A stretch of 64,000 bases of DNA from Mycolicibacterium moriokaense (lineage in GTDB: Bacteria; Actinomycetota; Actinomycetes; Mycobacteriales; Mycobacteriaceae): the NCBI RefSeq assembly GCF_003201655.1, contig NZ_QJJU01000005.1, positions 1 through 64,000 of the forward strand. Reading direction: 5' to 3'. The notes beneath the pieces were generated by a model. It ran no database searches, was not told the DNA's origin, and saw only the letters and a list, made by a program, of their open reading frames with translations. This document shows, piece after piece, positions 26,532 to 35,702 of this stretch. Made by a program: the position numbers and the translations under genes. Every line of letters begins with the position of its first letter. Within the stretch, counting starts at the first letter, position 1.

Positions 26532-27598
26532 TGGGCCGATTCGAAGACGACGACCTCGAAGACACGTCCGAGCGGGAGGTTTCCGCCGCCCTGACGGTCG
26601 GAGAAGGCGACGTCGACGCCAGCTTGCGGCCGCGGTCATTGGGCGAGTTCATCGGTCAACCGCGGGTGCGCGAACAGCTGCAGCTTGTCCTCGAGGGTGC
26701 CAAGAACCGCGGCGGCACACCGGATCACATCCTGCTGTCCGGCCCGCCAGGGCTTGGCAAGACGTCGCTGGCGATGATCATTGCCGCCGAACTCGGCACC
26801 TCGCTGCGGGTGACGTCCGGCCCCGCCCTCGAACGCGCGGGCGACCTGGCCGCGATGCTGTCCAATCTCGTCGAGCACGACGTGTTGTTCATCGACGAGA
26901 TCCACCGCATCGCCCGGCCCGCAGAGGAAATGCTGTATCTGGCGATGGAAGATTTCCGCGTCGACGTGGTCGTCGGGAAAGGCCCTGGCGCCACGTCGAT
27001 TCCGCTCGAGGTCGCACCCTTCACCCTCGTCGGGGCGACCACCCGATCGGGCGCGCTGACCGGCCCGCTGCGTGACCGGTTCGGGTTCACCGCGCATATG
27101 GACTTCTATGAGCCCGCCGAACTGGAGCGGGTGCTGTCCCGATCGGCGGGCATTCTCGGCATTGAGGTTGGCGCCGACGCAGGCGCCGAGATCGCGCGAC
27201 GCTCGCGCGGAACGCCACGCATTGCCAACCGGCTGCTACGCCGGGTCCGCGACTACGCGGAGGTCCGCGCTGACGGCGTCATAACCCGCGACATCGCCAA
27301 GTCGGCACTCGAGGTCTACGACGTCGACGAACTCGGCCTCGACCGTCTGGACCGCGCCGTGTTGTCGGCGCTCACCCGCAGTTTCAGCGGCGGTCCCGTC
27401 GGGGTGTCCACCCTGGCCGTCGCGGTGGGCGAGGAAGCCACCACCGTCGAAGAAGTGTGCGAGCCATTCCTGGTGCGCGCCGGGATGATTGCCCGAACGC
27501 CCAGGGGCCGCGTCGCAACCGGGCTAGCGTGGACGCACCTGGGCATGACGCCGCCCAGCGGAGTCAGTGGGATGGGCCAAGTCGGACTGTTCGACTAG
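26531..27598 (+). CDS. ruvB: Holliday junction branch-migration ATPase RuvB
   Basis: RuvB is the hexameric motor of branch migration. The 355-residue product has the Walker [11 protein letters not shown] (about residues 70-79), Walker B FIDEIHR, sensor [19 protein letters not shown] and the C-terminal winged helix ([18 protein letters not shown]). GTG 26531 shares one base with the ruvA stop. Confidence 0.97.
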   Translation: MGRFEDDDLEDTSEREVSAALTVGEGDVDASLRPRSLGEFIGQPRVREQLQLVLEGAKNRGGTPDHILLSGPPGLGKTSLAMIIAAELGTSLRVTSGPALERAGDLAAMLSNLVEHDVLFIDEIHRIARPAEEMLYLAMEDFRVDVVVGKGPGATSIPLEVAPFTLVGATTRSGALTGPLRDRFGFTAHMDFYEPAELERVLSRSAGILGIEVGADAGAEIARRSRGTPRIANRLLRRVRDYAEVRADGVITRDIAKSALEVYDVDELGLDRLDRAVLSALTRSFSGGPVGVSTLAVAVGEEATTVEEVCEPFLVRAGMIARTPRGRVATGLAWTHLGMTPPSGVSGMGQVGLFD

Positions 27599-27634
27599 CC
27601 CGAAGGACGCCAACGGGAAAGCGTGGGTGCATAG

Positions 27635-28018
27635 ATGATTTTCGCCGGAGTGATATTTGCAGGGCTTGCTGCGCTGCTGCACATCTACATCTGGGTGATG
27701 GAGTCGTTTACGTGGACTTCAGCGCGCACCCGCGCCGCTTTCGGCACCACCGAAGAGGAGGCGCAAACCACCAAGCTGCTGGCCTTCAACCAGGGCTTCT
27801 ACAACCTGTTTCTGGCGATCATCACCGCCGCCGGACTCGTGATCGGCCATACCACCCGTGACGTGGGGTACGCGCTGATCTTTGCGGGCACGGGATCGAT
27901 GCTGGCCGCCGCAGTGGTGCTGCTGGCATCGTCGCCGGACAAGGCCCGCAGCGCTGCGATCCAAGGGACGTTTCCGCTTGCGGCCATTGTGTGTTTCGGG
28001 TGGGCCCTGGCGATGTAG
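27635..28018 (+). CDS. DUF1304 family membrane protein
   Basis: The 127-residue product has four predicted membrane helices and the DUF1304 signature LLHIYIWVMESFTW followed by NQGFYNLFLA. The function is unknown. It follows ruvB by 36 bases, and the lipoprotein hydrolase starts 9 bases after its stop, so the pair may be co-transcribed. Confidence 0.85.
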   Translation: MIFAGVIFAGLAALLHIYIWVMESFTWTSARTRAAFGTTEEEAQTTKLLAFNQGFYNLFLAIITAAGLVIGHTTRDVGYALIFAGTGSMLAAAVVLLASSPDKARSAAIQGTFPLAAIVCFGWALAM

Positions 28019-28027
28019 CGTCGCCGT

Positions 28028-28945
28028 GTGATGCGATCGCTCGGCGCGCTGCTCGCGATCCTCGCAGTACTGGCGGGTGGGTGCGCGCGCAGTGCCGCTG
28101 ATGCCGGGCCGTCCGGGCAATTCGACGTCGGCGATGGCCGAAAGCTATTCCTGGACTGCCAGGGCGCAGGCGCGCCGACGGTATTCGTCATTCCCGGCAA
28201 GGGCAGCTACGCCGCGGCATGGAATTTCGTTGTCCCGCCGAATGACCCGATTCGGTCGTCGCCGTACGACATAATCACGCAGGCGAAGCTGGCTCCCAGC
28301 CCCGATGCCGCTCGACCCACCGTCGCGAGAACGACGCAGGTCTGTGCGTACGACCGGCCGAACACCCGGCCCGACGGTCCGGACCGGTCGACGGAGGTGC
28401 CGCAGCCGCACGGCCTGCAGCAGGATGTCGACGACGTGGTCGCGCTCATCAGCGCATCGCAGTTGCATGGGCCGTTCGTGCTCGTTGCCCACTCCTATGG
28501 CGGTCTGATTGCCGATCTCCTCGCACGGACGCGCCCAGATCTGGTGGCGGGCTTGGTGATGGTCGATCCCGTTTCGGAATACCTGGAGGCCGTGGGTAGT
28601 CCCGTGCAGAACGCGGCGTGGGAGCGCGACAGCATGACGCCGCCCGAGCCCGGGGATGAGGCTGTGCTTGTCGGCGACGCGATCGCCCTGGTCCAGAACG
28701 CGCCCCCGCTGCCACACGTTCCCGCCATCGTGCTCAGCTCCGACAAGTTCGTAGCGCCCGAGAATCTCACGCCGGATAACTACACGTTGGCCCAGATCCA
28801 CCAAGCGAACGACATGTTGGCCGCCGCGTTGGGCACCACCAACGTGGTGTCCAACGGCAGCGGCCACAACATGATGCTGTATCAGCCGAAGTTCGTGGCC
28901 GACAACATCATCGACATCGTCGATCGTGTGCGCGAGACCGGTTGA
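28028..28945 (+). CDS. alpha/beta-hydrolase lipoprotein
   Basis: The 305-residue product has a lipoprotein signal peptide with lipobox LAGGC (Cys at about residue 19), so it should sit on the outer face of the membrane. The alpha/beta-hydrolase triad is visible: the Ser in VAHSYGG (about residue 156), the Asp in VMVDPVSEY and the His in GSGHNMMLYQP. It is probably an esterase or lipase; the substrate is not evident. GTG 28028 and ATG 28031 are equivalent starts. A long palindrome follows, facing the convergent car gene. Confidence 0.85.
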   Translation: MMRSLGALLAILAVLAGGCARSAADAGPSGQFDVGDGRKLFLDCQGAGAPTVFVIPGKGSYAAAWNFVVPPNDPIRSSPYDIITQAKLAPSPDAARPTVARTTQVCAYDRPNTRPDGPDRSTEVPQPHGLQQDVDDVVALISASQLHGPFVLVAHSYGGLIADLLARTRPDLVAGLVMVDPVSEYLEAVGSPVQNAAWERDSMTPPEPGDEAVLVGDAIALVQNAPPLPHVPAIVLSSDKFVAPENLTPDNYTLAQIHQANDMLAAALGTTNVVSNGSGHNMMLYQPKFVADNIIDIVDRVRETG

Positions 28946-28956
28946 GTCAGACGCGA

Positions 28957-29007
28957 GTGTGCGGTTTCGTACGCCAACACCCGCGTGTTGCGTACGAAAC
29001 CGCACAC
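28957..29007. repeat. long intergenic palindrome between convergent genes
   Basis: The arms GTGTGCGGTTTCGTACGC... (28957-28980) and its complement ending CGCACAC (29007) form a 23-bp stem with a single bulged C and a CCGC loop. It sits between the convergent lipoprotein hydrolase and car stops, where a two-way terminator is expected. The arm shares TGTGC(A/G)GTTT with the palindrome at 21858, which suggests a repeated element. Confidence 0.7.
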
Positions 29008-29013
29008 TGGGCG

Positions 29014-32000
29014 TCATAGCAGTCCGAGCAGCTGCAGGTCGGTGATGTACTTGACGATCACCGCAGGCGTCACATGCGGAATGTCTTTGTCCGGACCGAT
29101 TTTCGCGTCCTGAACTGCCGAGCGGAACCGGTCCGTCGGGGCGATCGACCCCAGAGTCGGTGCCTCCGGCCGCTGATAGTTGTGGATCAGCGGGAGCAGT
29201 GACGCCTGGCGCTGCCGCTCGGGAAGAGCGCGCAGCGTCGTGTCGAACCGCTGCAACCACGCGTCGTAAGCGCCGACGCGCGCCACCGGGAATCCCGCTT
29301 CGATGAGCCAGTCGACATACTCGTCGAGCCCGATGCCGTCGTCGTACGGGTTCATCACGTGGTAAGTCTCGAACCCGTCAACCACCCGTTCGCCCAGTGT
29401 CGAGATCGCGTCAGCGATGAACTCGACTGGCAGGCCGTCATAGTGGGACCGCTGGCGGCTGCCGTCGGCGTCGAGCTGGTAGAACGAGTCGGGCGCGATT
29501 CCGGTGGCGACCAGGCTCAGCATCAATCGGGTGAACATGTCCGGCACATTGAGCTGGCCCGCGTAGGTGGTGTCCGCCAGGATCATGTCGCAGCGGAACA
29601 CCGAGACAGGCAAACCGCAGAGGTCGTGCGCCTCGCGTAGCAGCACCTCGCCTGCCCACTTGCTGTTGCCGTAGCCGTTGGCATAGCTGTCGTCGACCTG
29701 ACGGGTCGCGCTGACGACCCGAATGTCGGCGTCCTCGACGAACTTCGAGAGTTCCATGCCAGCGCCAACACCGATGGTCGACACGTAGACGAACGGCTTC
29801 TGCTTGGTGGTGAGTGCGATGCGGATCAGCTCGGCGGTGCCGAGAGCGTTCGGCCCGAACAGCTGGCTGTAGGGCAGGACGTGGTTGACCAACGCAGCCG
29901 GGTCGACGATCAGGTCGACGGTGTCGGCCAGCCGCTGCCAGGTCTGCGGATCCAGTCCGAGGTCGGCCTCGCCTTTGTCGCCAGCGATGACCTCGAGATG
30001 GTCGGCGGCCAATTCCTGGTAGTGGCGCAGCAATTCGGGGTCCCCGGAGTCGAACGTCTTGTCGAGGCGTCGCCGCGCATCCTCATCGGACTTGGCGCGC
30101 ACCAGGCAGATGAGCTTGCCGTCGACGAGGTCCATCCGCTCCAGCCATTCCAGGGCCAGGTAGCGGCCGAGGAATCCGGTCGCGCCGGTCAGCAGCACCG
30201 TGCGCACCTCCGCACTCGGACCAGGCAGCGATGGAGCCGCGGCAAGAGTCTTCGCATCAATGAACTTGTCCAGCGTCAGGTCGCTGGCGTGCACTTCGGT
30301 GGCGTCGCGGCCGTGCACCGACGCGAACGTCGGCCTCTTGGAGCCGGGTTGCCGCTCCGCCTCGATGTATGCCGCCAGGGACGCCAGGTCGCTGGCCGGG
30401 CTGACGATGACGCCGACGGGCACGTCGATGTCGAAGATCTCGTTCAGCAGGTTGGCGAATGTCAACGCGGACAGGGAATCCCCACCGAGGTCGGTGAAGT
30501 GCGCGTCGGCCTGCAGGTCTGATGCCGCTGCACCCAGCAGGGCTCCCGCGGCCCGGCTGATGGTCTCCAGTACCGGTTGGTCGGCGCCATGTGCGCGCAG
30601 TTCCCGCAGCTCGTTGGTCTGGCTGTCGGCCAGGTCGGTGTAGAGCTGTTCGAGTCGCTCGCCGTAGTACTCCTTGGCTTTCGGCCGCGCGAGCTTGCGG
30701 ATGCCGGTGAGCAGCCCGTTCTCCAGCGTGAAAGGCGTTGTCTCGATGATGAAATCGCGGGGAATCTCAAACGACTGCAGCCCCGCAGCCCTGGCGACAT
30801 CCTGCAGCGACTCGGCGATCAGCGGCTTCAACGCCTCCACGTCGTGGCCGGCAAGTGCATCGGCGGTCGGCACGATCACGGCCAGCAGGTACGAGCGGGC
30901 GCTGTTGCCGTAGACGAAGATCTGCCGGACCAGTGGGCTGTCGCCGAACAGCGCTTCCAGCTTGGCGACGGTGACGAACTCGCCCTGCGAGAGCTTGAGC
31001 ACGTTGTTGCGGCGGTCGAGATACGTGAGCTGGTCGGGTCCCACCTCTGCCACGACGTCACCGGTGCGGTAGTAGCCGTCGACGTCGAACACGTCGGCGG
31101 TGACCTCAGGTCGCTTGTAGTACCCGGGGAAAATCGTCGCGGTCTTGATCAGCAGCTCACCACGGGGATGGGGCCGGTCGGTGCTGAAGTAGCCGAGGTC
31201 GGGGACGTCGACCAACTTGTAGTCGATGACAGGAGGGCGTTGCACGTGGCCGTCGACGAAGACCGCGCCGGCCTCGGTCGAGCCATAGCCGTCGGTCAAA
31301 TGGATGTCTAGCAGCGATTCGACGAACGTCTTCATCTCCGACGAGATGGGCGCGGAGCCTGTCATCGCCGAGATGAACCGTCCGCCGAGGAGGTTCTGGC
31401 GCATGTCGGCGAGCACATCGGTTTCGACGGCCCAACGATCGTCGGCGCCTGTGGAGCGGCGGTCCACTTCGCTCTGGAACTCCTGGAAAATCATGTCCCA
31501 GATCCGCGGCACGAAACTCAACTGAGTCGGGCGCGCCAATGCCAGATCGTCGAGGAAGGTCGAAAGATCGCTTCTGGCAACGAAATACGCGGTGCCGCCG
31601 GCTCCGAGCGTGGCATACATGATGCCACGTCCCATCATGTGGCTCATCGGCATGAAGTTCAACGTGATCGACGGCGTCGCACCGCCATTGCCCCACATCG
31701 CCATGCTTGACTTGCGCCACGAGTTGGCGACCATTTCCCTCGTGTAGATGGCGCCTTTGGGCGTGCCGGTGCTACCCGAGGTGTAGATCAGCAGCGCAAC
31801 GGCGGTGTCGTCGCCGGAGTCGAAGGCCTGCGTGACCGGAAACGCGTTTCCGCGAGCCAGCGTCTCGGCCAAGGTTTCGACAATGACTGGAGTTTCGGCG
31901 AGCCGCGCGGTTGCGGCCGCCAGTGCGTCGCGGTGGTCATCCACCTCGCCGTGGTAGTCGAACACGACCAGCCGCTCAGGGAGATGTCCGGTCAGCATCA

Positions 32001-32526
32001 GTTCGACGGCATCGTCGAGGAAGTCGATGCTCGATGCGACGGCGACCGGCTCGGTCTCGGCGGCGATGGGTCGCAACTGGGTGACCGGCGCGCTGGTCTG
32101 AAGGGGCACCGATATCGCGCCAAGACGAAGCACCGCCATGTCGACGGTCGTGTAGTCGGTGCTGGTGAATCCGAGAATGGCCACGCGATCGCCGGGCTGA
32201 ACGGGGTTCTGCGCCAGCGCGGCCGCGGCAGCGTTGACCCTGTCCGACAGCTCACGGTAGGTGATGGTGTCGAAATGGGGGAGCAGCTCGGCGGATGTCC
32301 GGCCCGTCGACGGGTCGGTCACGAACTCAACGGCGCGCTGTCCGAGCGCAGGCCGGTCGGCGTAGCCATCGACGACGGTCTGCACGATCTGCGGCAGCCG
32401 CAGCTCGGGTGCTTCAATCGCCTGCGCGACGGCCTCGCCCGGCCGGGCGTCCGCGAACTGCTGGTCGGTGGCGTAAAGGTCGGAGATGCGGCGCGCGAGC
32501 CGCTCCTCACGGGTAACAGTCGACAT
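29014..32526 (-). CDS. car: carboxylic acid reductase (FadD9-type)
   Basis: Car reduces carboxylic acids to aldehydes using ATP and NADPH. The 1170-residue product has the three required parts. The adenylation domain carries [14 protein letters not shown] (about residues 245-258), GYGSTEAG and YYRTGD. The carrier domain carries [10 protein letters not shown] with Ser684 as the phosphopantetheine site. The reductase domain carries TGATGFLG at 780-787 and a Y-x3-K type GYGNSKW. The length agrees with characterised mycobacterial enzymes, and Rv2590 (fadD9) sits at the same place. It needs a separate phosphopantetheinyl transferase, not in this window. ATG 32526 has GAGGA about 6 bases upstream; a longer frame to 32595 is not supported. 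Confidence 0.96.
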   Translation of the reverse strand: MSTVTREERLARRISDLYATDQQFADARPGEAVAQAIEAPELRLPQIVQTVVDGYADRPALGQRAVEFVTDPSTGRTSAELLPHFDTITYRELSDRVNAAAAALAQNPVQPGDRVAILGFTSTDYTTVDMAVLRLGAISVPLQTSAPVTQLRPIAAETEPVAVASSIDFLDDAVELMLTGHLPERLVVFDYHGEVDDHRDALAAATARLAETPVIVETLAETLARGNAFPVTQAFDSGDDTAVALLIYTSGSTGTPKGAIYTREMVANSWRKSSMAMWGNGGATPSITLNFMPMSHMMGRGIMYATLGAGGTAYFVARSDLSTFLDDLALARPTQLSFVPRIWDMIFQEFQSEVDRRSTGADDRWAVETDVLADMRQNLLGGRFISAMTGSAPISSEMKTFVESLLDIHLTDGYGSTEAGAVFVDGHVQRPPVIDYKLVDVPDLGYFSTDRPHPRGELLIKTATIFPGYYKRPEVTADVFDVDGYYRTGDVVAEVGPDQLTYLDRRNNVLKLSQGEFVTVAKLEALFGDSPLVRQIFVYGNSARSYLLAVIVPTADALAGHDVEALKPLIAESLQDVARAAGLQSFEIPRDFIIETTPFTLENGLLTGIRKLARPKAKEYYGERLEQLYTDLADSQTNELRELRAHGADQPVLETISRAAGALLGAAASDLQADAHFTDLGGDSLSALTFANLLNEIFDIDVPVGVIVSPASDLASLAAYIEAERQPGSKRPTFASVHGRDATEVHASDLTLDKFIDAKTLAAAPSLPGPSAEVRTVLLTGATGFLGRYLALEWLERMDLVDGKLICLVRAKSDEDARRRLDKTFDSGDPELLRHYQELAADHLEVIAGDKGEADLGLDPQTWQRLADTVDLIVDPAALVNHVLPYSQLFGPNALGTAELIRIALTTKQKPFVYVSTIGVGAGMELSKFVEDADIRVVSATRQVDDSYANGYGNSKWAGEVLLREAHDLCGLPVSVFRCDMILADTTYAGQLNVPDMFTRLMLSLVATGIAPDSFYQLDADGSRQRSHYDGLPVEFIADAISTLGERVVDGFETYHVMNPYDDGIGLDEYVDWLIEAGFPVARVGAYDAWLQRFDTTLRALPERQRQASLLPLIHNYQRPEAPTLGSIAPTDRFRSAVQDAKIGPDKDIPHVTPAVIVKYITDLQLLGLL

Positions 32527-32588
32527 GAGAAATCCTCGGCAAATCGGAGAAATTGGGGGGCGCCACGCTGCGCCTACACGAAAGTACG

Positions 32589-32601
32589 TTAGCAAAGCTA
32601 A
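32589..32601. promoter_or_regulatory. TTAGC-AAA-GCTAA palindrome upstream of car
   Basis: Perfect 5-base arms around AAA lie 63-75 bases before the car start, in the divergent region between car and the membrane-protein gene at 32719. It may be an operator. It resembles half of an IdeR box, but the spacing is wrong. Confidence 0.3.
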
Positions 32602-32718
32602 GTTTATTCCGTTGCCAGCTGAAAGTTCGCTGTGAATGGTGTGACGGCTGTCACCGGATGGTCTGATCGGTTATGCCGCCGCGAGATCGGGTATGCCTCC
32701 GTCGACCAAGGAGGCAAC

Positions 32719-33345
32719 ATGAGTGACACGCGTGTTCACGCCCGCGGCGGCAGGCTGCTGATGCCGCGCAGCCGTGGTGCGGCAAGTGGTTTCCTACTGA
32801 TTCTGTTGGGCGCATGGGGCGCGATCATCCCGTTCGCCGGACCGAATTTCGACTTCGCCTTCGGCTCCGACCAGGCGTGGATCTGGACCGCCGCGCGCGG
32901 ATGGCTCGAGGTGCTACCCGGCGTCGCCACGGTGGTCGGCGGCTTGCTGCTGCTCGCTTCGCGCAACCGTGCGACCGCGATGCTCGGCGGTTGGCTGACG
33001 GTGCTCGCTGGTGCGTGGTTCGTCGTTGGCCGCGCACTGGCAGGCCCGTTGGGCATCGGCGATGTCGGCGCCCCGGTGGCGGTCACCGACGATAAGCGCG
33101 CGGTCCTCGAGCTGACGTACTTCTACGGCCTTGGCGCGCTGATCGTATTCCTTGGCGCCGTCGCATTGGGCCGGCTGTCGGTGCGAAGCGTGCGCGACGT
33201 CGCCTATGCGGAACGTCCCGTCGCTGCCGCGGTGCAGCCCCAGCCGGCACCATCGGAGGAGGTCACCGAAATTCAGCCGACGGGTGAGCGTTCGCGTCGC
33301 CCATTGGCGGGCATGTTCGGCCGACGTCACACGCACGCCCACTAG
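32719..33345 (+). CDS. membrane protein with four predicted helices
   Basis: The 208-residue product has hydrophobic segments at about residues 24-40, 64-82, 92-110 and 134-154, then a soluble Pro/Glu-rich tail ending HTHAH. No family is recognised. A near-perfect AAGGAGG lies 6 bases before ATG 32719, which predicts strong translation. The gene is divergent from car and convergent with the hydrolase ending at 33353. Confidence 0.7.
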   Translation: MSDTRVHARGGRLLMPRSRGAASGFLLILLGAWGAIIPFAGPNFDFAFGSDQAWIWTAARGWLEVLPGVATVVGGLLLLASRNRATAMLGGWLTVLAGAWFVVGRALAGPLGIGDVGAPVAVTDDKRAVLELTYFYGLGALIVFLGAVALGRLSVRSVRDVAYAERPVAAAVQPQPAPSEEVTEIQPTGERSRRPLAGMFGRRHTHAH

Positions 33346-33352
33346 CGCCCGC

Positions 33353-34222
33353 CTAGCCGGGAGTGACGAACCTTTTCACGGTGGAGGCCACCAGCTGCGG
33401 ATCGTCACACATCGGGAAGTGGTTGCCGTGCGGCACTTTAACTTGGCGTGCGTTGGGGTACAGAGACCTCCACGTCCGCTGGAATCGCAGCGGGTCGTTG
33501 AACTGGCCGAAGATCGTCAGCAACGGACGATCCGCCAACGGTCCGCGGAGCCCGGACTCGAGTTCCGAGTAAAGGTCGTCGGCGTCACGGGCGTCACGGA
33601 AGTAGCGGTGCCACGCCAGCCGCGCGGAAGGGTCGAGGCCGGCGCGGAAGACCGCCAGATCTTCCCGGCTCCAGTGACGGCCGACGCCGAACGAGGTTGA
33701 GGTGAGGCGCGGAAGCCATCCGAGCCTGGCGTCCGACCGACGAGCCGCCCCGCTGCCCATGAGCGTGAGCATGCCGCGGAAGGCGGCGCCGCCGGGTCGC
33801 CAAGCAAAGCAGTTGACTGACACGAGCGCCGCGAAGCTGTCGGCACGTCGACTGGCCGTGAGGAACCCGGCCGGCCCGCCGAGGTCGTGCGCGACCAACG
33901 TCGCGTCGCGCAACTGTAGTGTGTCCACGACGGCCGTCACCGCATCGGCGGCATGAGCGAGTGAGGTCGCCGAATCTGACCGGTCGCTGAGGCCGGACCC
34001 GGGCGCATCGACGGTGATACAGCGAAAGTCGTTCTGCAGCCGCATGAGCACGTCGCGCCACACGAAGCTCCACGAGCCCACGTGGACGAACACCAATGGC
34101 GGACCGTGGCCGATGTCAGTAACCGCGATGCGGCCGGTGTCGACGCCAAGTGCGTACGTCGGCCAAGGCCAAGCCGAAGCGGATAGCCAATCGGGCCGTT
34201 CGATAATGGGAAGTGTTTGCAT
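33353..34222 (-). CDS. alpha/beta hydrolase with Asp nucleophile (dehalogenase/epoxide-hydrolase-like)
   Basis: The 289-residue product has an alpha/beta-hydrolase fold with LVAHDLGGPAG, placing Asp113 at the nucleophile position, as in haloalkane dehalogenases and epoxide hydrolases rather than Ser esterases. HVGSWSFVWR occupies the oxyanion/halide loop, TIFGQFNDPLRF supplies the acid and PHGNHFPMCDD the catalytic His. The halide-binding Asn of classical dehalogenases is not evident, so the reaction is open. ATG 34222 fits; the longer frame overlaps the neighbour. It lies 11 bases after the DUF385 gene and is probably transcribed with it from the ECF41-type promoter at 34706-34732. Confidence 0.82.
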   Translation of the reverse strand: MQTLPIIERPDWLSASAWPWPTYALGVDTGRIAVTDIGHGPPLVFVHVGSWSFVWRDVLMRLQNDFRCITVDAPGSGLSDRSDSATSLAHAADAVTAVVDTLQLRDATLVAHDLGGPAGFLTASRRADSFAALVSVNCFAWRPGGAAFRGMLTLMGSGAARRSDARLGWLPRLTSTSFGVGRHWSREDLAVFRAGLDPSARLAWHRYFRDARDADDLYSELESGLRGPLADRPLLTIFGQFNDPLRFQRTWRSLYPNARQVKVPHGNHFPMCDDPQLVASTVKRFVTPG

Positions 34223-34233
34223 GACAATGCCTT

Positions 34234-34668
34234 TCAATTGGTGAGTTGCAATCGCATGAACTGCTGTATTCCAAGGAGCCTGAATACGAATCGTTCGAGG
34301 AAACGGAAGGAAGGCCGAAGCAGCGGTGCGGCTTGACCGAACGTGACGAATTGCGGTGCCACGGCGTGGTAGTCCGCGCCATTGACCCGCACCCTGCACT
34401 CTCCCGCCGCGGAGACGTTGCGAACCCAGTCGGACCGGTTCCCGAATGTAAGCGGGATCAGCACGACTCCGTCGTGCGCACGGGCGCCGACCGACGTCAC
34501 GTATGGCTTGCCTGTTCTGCGGCCGACGTGGTGGATCTGAGCGGCCATCGGGAAATGGCGCCGGCCGGCGAAGGCTGCGACGAGTGGGTTGAGGATCTTG
34601 GTAAGCGGTTTCATCACCAGTCGAACTGTCAGCGACGGTCCGACGGGGGTGACTGGCGTCTCGCTCAT
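34234..34668 (-). CDS. DUF385 / deazaflavin-dependent nitroreductase family protein
   Basis: The 144-residue product matches the Ddn-type split-barrel family by HHVGRRTGKPYVTSVGA, VVLIPLTFGNRSDWVRNV and ECRVRVNGADYHAVAP. Members bind F420H2 (some bind FMN or heme) and reduce nitro compounds, quinones or other substrates. The specific substrate is not readable. AGGAGG lies just upstream of ATG 34668. It has its own SigI-type promoter at 34706-34732 and is followed by the Asp-nucleophile hydrolase after 11 bases. Confidence 0.85.
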   Translation of the reverse strand: MSETPVTPVGPSLTVRLVMKPLTKILNPLVAAFAGRRHFPMAAQIHHVGRRTGKPYVTSVGARAHDGVVLIPLTFGNRSDWVRNVSAAGECRVRVNGADYHAVAPQFVTFGQAAPLLRPSFRFLERFVFRLLGIQQFMRLQLTN

Positions 34669-34705
34669 GCTGAGCCTCCTGCCTTATCGACGATGTGCAA
34701 ATAAG

Positions 34706-34732
34706 GACGACTCAGCGTGCAGGATTGTGACG
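34706..34732 (-). promoter_or_regulatory. ECF41/SigI-type promoter of the DUF385-hydrolase operon
   Basis: Read on the minus strand: CGTCACA (34732-34726), 16 bases, CGTC (34709-34706). This is the ECF41 motif TGTCACA-N16-CGTC with one mismatch in the first base. It lies 38 bases before the DUF385 ATG at 34668, the same distance class as the other two copies. Confidence 0.75.
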
Positions 34733-34739
34733 TCGGGAG

Positions 34740-35624
34740 TTATACCGCGCCAAAGAGTTGTGCGCGCAAGGGACTTAGCGAGGCTTCCTCCGTGTGGACG
34801 TGGACAATCGTGATCACGTCGCTATCCGAAATCGTCAGGTCGATTACACCGACGAGCTGTCGCTCGGCGAACGCGAGCACCGCCGGATGGCCGTCGATGG
34901 GTTGTGAGACCAGCACCAACCCCGGTCGGCTCCAGAATCGGAGTAGGTTTCGAGCTACACGTGCCGCGCCAACCACGACAAAGTCTTTGCGGCTGTCCAA
35001 CTCCCCGGAGGCGTTCGGGTCGAGCACCGCCAGTAACTCGTCGAGATCGCCGCTTGCACAAGCCGCGATGAATCGCCTGGTGATGGTGCGGTGGCCGGCA
35101 GGTTCGATAGGGGCGCGACCTGCGTCGCAGGATTCGCGCACCTTGCGGCGTGCGCGACTGGCCAACTGCCGGCACGCCGTTGACGGCCTGCCGACGGTTT
35201 CGGCGACCAGGTCGAACGGCAGACCGAAGATGTCGTGGAGAACGAACGCGACTCGCTCGGCTGGCGTTAGGCGCTCCAGCATCACCAGCAAGGCGAGCCG
35301 GACCTCGTCGTCGAGAGTTACCCGGTCGGCGGGATCTACAGCTGCCGCGCCGCGGTCGCGATCGCTGCGTACGGCCATGTCTGCCGGGCGTTCGCGGCGC
35401 CATGGCGCCGATTTGATGTGGTCGAGGCAGAGTCGGCTGGTGACCACGATCAACCAGCCCCGCGCGTCGTCAACGCCACCGAGTGGTGTCTGCACCAGGC
35501 GGAAGAAGGCTTCCTGAACCACGTCTTCGGCGGCCCCGATATCGCCTAGCATCCGGAATGCCAGGTCGATCAGATATGGGCGATTTGTGGTCCACGCTTC
35601 AGCTATCTGGTCATCCGACTGCAT
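34740..35624 (-). CDS. sigI: ECF41-group RNA polymerase sigma factor, SigI
   Basis: The 294-residue product has sigma-2 (NRPYLIDLAFRMLGDIGAAEDVVQEAF, about residues 14-40, with GWLIVVTSRLCLDHIKS), sigma-4 (LTPAERVAFVLHDIFGLPFDLVAETVG, about 130-156) and a C-terminal SnoaL-like regulatory domain of about 100 residues. This layout defines ECF41. The sequence tracks M. tuberculosis SigI (Rv1189) as I recall it, including ARKxVVVGA-like text (here SRKDFVVVGAARV). The usual ECF41 DGGG(K/R) motif of the regulatory domain is absent at that point. ECF41 factors have no anti-sigma; the fused domain controls activity. The gene is preceded by its own ECF41-type promoter (35665-35691), implying autoregulation, and is divergent from a COE-type partner gene. 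Confidence 0.92.
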   Translation of the reverse strand: MQSDDQIAEAWTTNRPYLIDLAFRMLGDIGAAEDVVQEAFFRLVQTPLGGVDDARGWLIVVTSRLCLDHIKSAPWRRERPADMAVRSDRDRGAAAVDPADRVTLDDEVRLALLVMLERLTPAERVAFVLHDIFGLPFDLVAETVGRPSTACRQLASRARRKVRESCDAGRAPIEPAGHRTITRRFIAACASGDLDELLAVLDPNASGELDSRKDFVVVGAARVARNLLRFWSRPGLVLVSQPIDGHPAVLAFAERQLVGVIDLTISDSDVITIVHVHTEEASLSPLRAQLFGAV

Positions 35625-35664
35625 GGTCGCCTCCGTGGCAGGTGGTCCGCTCTGTGAAGGTATG

Positions 35665-35691
35665 GACGAGATAGCGCCACGGAATGTGACA
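35665..35691 (-). promoter_or_regulatory. ECF41/SigI-type promoter of sigI (autoregulation)
   Basis: On the minus strand TGTCACA (35691-35685), exactly 16 bases, then CGTC (35668-35665): a perfect match to the ECF41 consensus. It lies 40 bases before the sigI ATG. Its -35 element is inverted relative to that of the divergent promoter at 35703, with 11 bases between them. Confidence 0.85.
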
Positions 35692-35702
35692 TCGCGGCCC
35701 AG

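Noticed and set aside
32587..32605. IdeR (iron) box upstream of car
   Set aside because: The arms are separated by three bases and lack the outer TTAGG/CCTAA halves, so it does not fit the 19-base IdeR consensus.
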